From NCBI GenBank assembly GCA_004369085.1, contig ML210151.1, forward strand, positions 289,270 to 353,269: 64,000 nt of DNA. Reading direction: 5' to 3'. The translations under genes were made by a program, and so were the position numbers. Below are positions 60,334 to 64,000 of this stretch, piece after piece (the first letter of the stretch is position 1; each line of letters starts with the position of its first letter). Origin of the DNA: Coprinopsis marcescibilis (taxonomy: Eukaryota; Basidiomycota; Agaricomycetes; Agaricales; Psathyrellaceae). Below the pieces are notes generated by a model. The model saw only the letters and a program-made list of their open reading frames with translations. It made no database searches and was not told where the DNA came from.

Positions 60334-60962
60334 TCAAGTCGAATGGACCTCCAATTCAAGATGTTCCGTGATGTTATTCATCCTTAAAACGAGTGAGTTG
60401 AAGTCTTCCATCGTAGGTCTCGCCTCCTTGCGCCGTTTCCCCGTTACTTCTGAGGTACCCATGCGGAAAACGAGATCCTCCAGACCCTCGACATCCCTTT
60501 TGGCCTGGATGTCCTCGTTCACATCCATTTCTTCCCCTTCTGCCAGACGATGTTGTCGAGCGTGCTCTTCTGCCTCCAGATCCGGTGGTACAATGTCTGA
60601 GAAGCGAATGGTACCCAAGTGAGAAGCGATCTCCCTGGCTTCAGCGACTAGTTCCTCGTCGAATGGATTTGAGCCATCCGAAAGCAGCGCAAGCAGGGCC
60701 GCCGCCATCCCTCGAGCACGCCCGACTTGTCTGCCTAATGGTGCACCGGTAACTTCGAAACCGGAGTCAAAGCCCTCTTGCAAAGCCTCTTCCTTGCCCG
60801 TGGTTATTCCTTCCCTGTATCCAGCCTGGATAGTACTTGTTAGCCAGGTCAAATGTTGGGTGATTGGAGACTCACATTGGTGAAATTGGAAGATATATTG
60901 TCCCACTCTACTTCACGGCGATGACTATCGTCAACGAGGTCGTCGTTCCAAGGTGAATCCAT
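60334..60962 (-). CDS. YAE1: YAE1-like protein (cytosolic Fe-S assembly adaptor)
   Basis: Yae1 with Lto1 links the cytosolic Fe-S targeting complex to Rli1/ABCE1. The protein starts MDSPWNDDLVDDSHRREVEW at 60962. An in-frame ATG at 61037 would add 25 residues; I prefer 60962 because the family usually starts close to such an acidic segment. The deca-GX3 region is clear: AGYREGITTGKEEALQEGFD and SGFEVTGAPLGRQVGRARGM, with Gly every four residues. A variable acidic C-terminal part (EEMDVNEDIQAKRDVEGLED) ends LELEVHST at the TGA at 60334. One short intron separates the start exon from the deca-GX3 exon. Confidence 0.88.
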
Positions 60963-61517
60963 CCGAGAACTGTAGAAAATGCGAGGAGTAGAAGGAGCAA
61001 GGTGGACGTGATGTTCAAAGAGGAGTTTTGCGATCATGATCCGTTACGATCGGACCTATCAATCATCTCTGCTCTGTACATATGTTCAATCAAAGTCTAA
61101 TGGTAATTAGCCGCTAAATGTCACCCATAGCATGGTCCACAGTAGATCATATACCGCTTCAAGCGGTCCCTCAAACAAGAGGATACACCTGGTATGCATA
61201 GTAGAAACATAGCACTTAAATTGAGAGTCTTTCTGACTGAGAACTTCTGCTTGAATCGGCAGCAGCGAAGATTTTGGCCTGATTGAGCGTGATCGTGACT
61301 ACAGGAAGGCTAGAGTAGAGGGAGACTAACGAAACTGTTTGTGTTGAGGCTTTGGGGCATGTGTAGCGCACGTTGAAGCCTATCGATAGTTTCACTAACA
61401 AAGGAAAGGGCCGGTGGAATGTTGAAGCTATGATTTAGACTAACAAATCCAAGAAACGACATTTACTAGTACAAAACCCGCGGCCGGGATGTATAGAAGC
61501 GGACAAGTTAATCAAGG
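60963..61517. other. Intergenic, no gene seen
   Basis: YAE1-like 5' flank and amine oxidase 3' flank; both genes run on the minus strand. Nothing else was recognised. Confidence 0.45.
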
Positions 61518-63678
61518 TTAATCAAGGCAGGCCAATTCAGGGTTATGCAAGAGTACGTGCTTAAATAGGAGGTTTCGGACGCCCGTTGGAATATCCGGTG
61601 ACTTAGGTGGTGGCTGATCCCCGTCTCCTTCCGTCTGATCACCACCCGACTTGGGCAAGGGCTCCGCCCACTCCCAATTAAAGCCCCAGTTATCGTGAAA
61701 TTTGTCGATGGTTTCGCGAGGAGCACCGGTAAAGCCGAGGTATTTCTCGACGCAGCACCACGCGCTGTCCAGAGCTCCTACAATCCAACTAACGACCGGT
61801 AAGAGCAATTAGTTGGTGATCACAGAAGGATGCTAGGTTAACTTACGCGTGACGAACGCTGAGAAGCTCTCCGGCCCATTGCAATCTACCGTCAGCGCCC
61901 ATCGCATTGAGTGCGTTGTAGAAGTAAGAATATTGGCCAGGACCGAAGAATGCGAAGGCGCCTATTTCCACAGTGAGAAATTAGAACCGATTCCAAAAGA
62001 AATTGAATAAGCGAAGAACGCACCACCAGTCCAAGGGTCATGATTCCAGTTCCAAGCAAACATTTCCACATACTCCTTGGTTAAGTGTTCCACGTCTATG
62101 TTGTGAACAGCGGCCAAGTTGCGAAGGACGGCTTCTTCGAGCAAGTCATCAACGTTGGCGTCAATCATATTACCCAATCTCTCGGCGTCGTTAGTCCAGC
62201 AATAGCTAGCAATTAGCACGTTGGAAGCGGGCCCCTCTTTCTCGCCATAAGATGGGTATACAATAGTTCGAATAGGGAGGTCTGTAAAGGATTGACCCCC
62301 TACTTGCCCATGTTTCTTCCACCAGGGCGACTTGAACCGGATTCCGATCTTGATGGATGGTCCATACTGGAGCTGACGAATTGCATTGGTCTGCATGACG
62401 CTCAAGTTGAGTTTGGATGTGTCCATGAGACCAAAGTTGGGGATGGGGACAGCAGAGATGACATGAGAGAATTTATAATCCTTCCCTCCAGCGGTGACAA
62501 CGAGGGGCGAAGTTGCGTCCTGTAGATCGGCAGGTCGAATAGCTGTGACTGGAGCATTCTTGATGATTATGCCTTCGCCAAACTTCTCGGTGAGGTTCGA
62601 TGCAATTTTCTCGGGCAAAACGGAAGTGCCAAGGCTGGTAGCAATTATCAGTCTTTCATTCGAAGAAAGGAGTGTAAGGCTTACTCGATGCAGCGCCATT
62701 CGATCTTGGGACCATATTGACCAAATGCAAGAGCTTCAAGCACCGTCTCGGTGAGAGCGCGATCGTACCAGCCAGAGCTCTTGTCGAAAGTCTCCAACCA
62801 GTTAATAACGGCGGTTGAAAGATGTTCGTTGGGAAGGTTATATTTGCTCTGCATGTGATCGCTTGGGAGGTACTCGAACTGCAAATAAGATCGGGTCGAG
62901 TACTTATCGTACTTGTCCATAAAGCTGTCCCAGCCCTTGTGGCCTCCCTCTGAGAGGTCTTTCAGCAGCTTCTCGGCGAGGGGCTTGATGAAGTCCTTGC
63001 ATATGCACTCTGTTCCGGCAATGAGGTACTCTTCGCGAATGCCGAGCTCCTCTGCACGAAAGGTAGTCAGTTTCGCGGTGCCAATGGTGGCACGGGTATC
63101 GTTGTAGTAAAGAATCCCTGCATCATTCTTATAGAAGTACTCGAGAAGACGTATGTCGAGGGACTCGAATAGCTTCTTTAGACGCAGGTGCGCGCCTTCG
63201 TCTCCAACTGGAAGCGGGAACCGCATTGCCCCAACATCCTGTTCAAACAGTTAACCAGTCAGCTCCTAGCCCTAGCTGGTTATAGATGGTATGGACATAC
63301 GTAGTAGTCATACTTCTCTCCATCCTTGAACTTGTGTGTGAAGCATCGACCGCCAATGCGATTACTTGCTTCGATGATTTGGAACGGGATCCCAAGGTCG
63401 GTGAGGATGAGTGCAGTATACAAGCCTGCCATACCAGCGCCGATGATTCCAACAGGGGTCACTCCATCTTGGTCAGGGTGGGACCCCTTGACCTTGAATT
63501 TACGTCCCTCCCCACTGCTGTCTAAAGCCTTAAGCGCAGCAGGGAAAATCTCCGGGCCTGGAAGGGTGTGGGGTTGCGATTCGTCTTCGAAAAGACGCTG
63601 TATATGTAAAGCAAGGTTCAGCCCATATTGGGCAAACACGTCAACGTTGGGAGGGTAGCGAGGGGGAGAAGCAGCCAT
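61518..63678 (-). CDS. FAD-dependent amine oxidase (L-amino-acid oxidase/monoamine oxidase-like)
   Basis: This flavoenzyme would oxidise an amino acid or amine, giving a keto acid or aldehyde, ammonia and peroxide. The ATG at 63678 starts MAASPPRYPPNVDVFAQYGL. The FAD dinucleotide motif is VGIIGAGMAGLYTALILTDL, followed by the acidic ribose-binding IIEASNRIGGRCFTHKF and GAMRFPL. Middle parts include LAFGQYGPKIEWRCIEHRLG and VVTAGGKDYKFSHVISAVPI. The C-terminal FAD/active-site region holds FAWNWNHDPWTGGAFAFFGP and VRHAWIVGALDSAWCCVEKY. No secretion signal is visible, so it is probably intracellular. About five introns give roughly 650 residues. It resembles fungal L-amino-acid oxidases in length and in the N-terminal leader before the FAD motif. 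Confidence 0.9.
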
Positions 63679-64000
63679 TCTGAGGGAACCAGAATACGAG
63701 CCTAAGAGTGTGCTGAGGTATTCTAGTCATTTCGTCCACCTTTTATAAGGTCTACGCGCGAAATTGAGCCCGATTCTTTTCCGTTTATAGAGAATGTGCT
63801 GCTCACAAGATCGTGTTCCGAGAGAGTTGGCGTGCTGAATGTTGTAGCCGTGCAAGATGTCTGCAAAAGCTCATCAGACACAGAGCCTGTGGAGTGATGC
63901 CTGATACCCAATCAACAAAACGTGAAAGTTCATTTTGCACTGACAGCAGTAATTTATTGGGCATATACTCGGGATCTACTTTTTGAAACCACCACCACAT
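63679..64000. other. Amine oxidase 5' flank to window edge
   Basis: Contains the promoter box listed separately. A minus-strand frame reaching the window edge (63803-64000) begins with ATG but shows no family resemblance, so I do not call it a gene. Confidence 0.4.
63736..63747 (-). promoter_or_regulatory. TATA-type core promoter box of the amine oxidase gene
   Basis: TATAAAAGGTGG on the minus strand, 58 nt before the ATG at 63678, the same spacing class as the other boxes of this type in the window. Confidence 0.55.

Noticed and set aside
63803..64000. Minus-strand ATG frame at the window edge
   Set aside because: 65 codons, no family resemblance; could be part of a gene outside the window but there is not enough to support it.
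1..64000. tRNA, rRNA, CRISPR and autonomous transposon genes
   Set aside because: Looked for T-loop-like GGTTCGAAnCC sequences, repeat-spacer arrays and reverse transcriptase or transposase motifs; none was convincing. Reading by eye can miss intron-containing tRNAs.

Overview
The window is nuclear DNA from a filamentous basidiomycete, most likely an Agaricomycete. Genes are split by many short introns (about 45-75 nt, GT-AG), and the families are typical of mushroom-forming fungi: a GH79 glucuronidase, a fungal P450, a fungal-type phosphatidylethanolamine methyltransferase, and paired basidiomycete beta-sandwich proteins with a C-terminal hydrophobic tail. A genus-level assignment (for example Rhizoctonia/Ceratobasidium) would be a guess.

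Layout: 1-319 carries the 3' end of an unidentified plus-strand gene. 320-8326 is gene-poor, with one long Cys-rich open frame at 4473-5196 (-) and some doubtful exons near 6.9-7.5 kb. Then come DCN1-like (8327-9484, +), an MDR oxidoreductase (10725-12354, +) and a BCS1-like AAA ATPase (13593-16010, +). After a 2.9-kb gap lies ornithine aminotransferase (18920-21848, -), split by an unusually long 1.2-kb repeat-bearing intron. A kexin-type protease (24169-27191, -) is followed by a frameshifted, truncated tandem copy (about 28558-30793, -). Next are two tandem paralogous membrane-tail proteins (32982-34606 and 35824-37450, +) and CHO2 phosphatidylethanolamine N-methyltransferase (39235-43325, +). 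The stretch 43.3-49.8 kb looks empty but holds a tiny three-exon Zn2Cys6 gene (46038-46379, -), a possible 35-residue two-exon gene (45057-45239, -) and unidentified coding pieces at 47.1-48.0 kb (-). The right part has GH79 (49856-52200, -), a P450 (53618-55774, +), TFIIE-beta (56089-57241, -), a secreted thaumatin-like/ricin-B lectin (58403-59707, +), YAE1-like (60334-60962, -) and a flavin amine/L-amino-acid oxidase (61518-63678, -).

The genes do not form an operon or an obvious biosynthetic cluster. Housekeeping genes (neddylation, ornithine metabolism, phosphatidylcholine synthesis, transcription initiation, Fe-S assembly accessory, secretory protease) are mixed with accessory ones (GH79, P450, lectin, amine oxidase). 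The most notable signals are: (i) a roughly 3-kb segmental tandem duplication that left a decaying kexin copy; (ii) an in-frame 51-nt stretch in the MDR gene that looks like an intron whose GT donor became AT; (iii) the Zn2Cys6 micro-gene, invisible to single-frame ORF calling; and (iv) a recurring TATAAAAGGGG-type core promoter that points to small genes in apparently empty DNA. All calls were made by eye from the sequence, with no database search.
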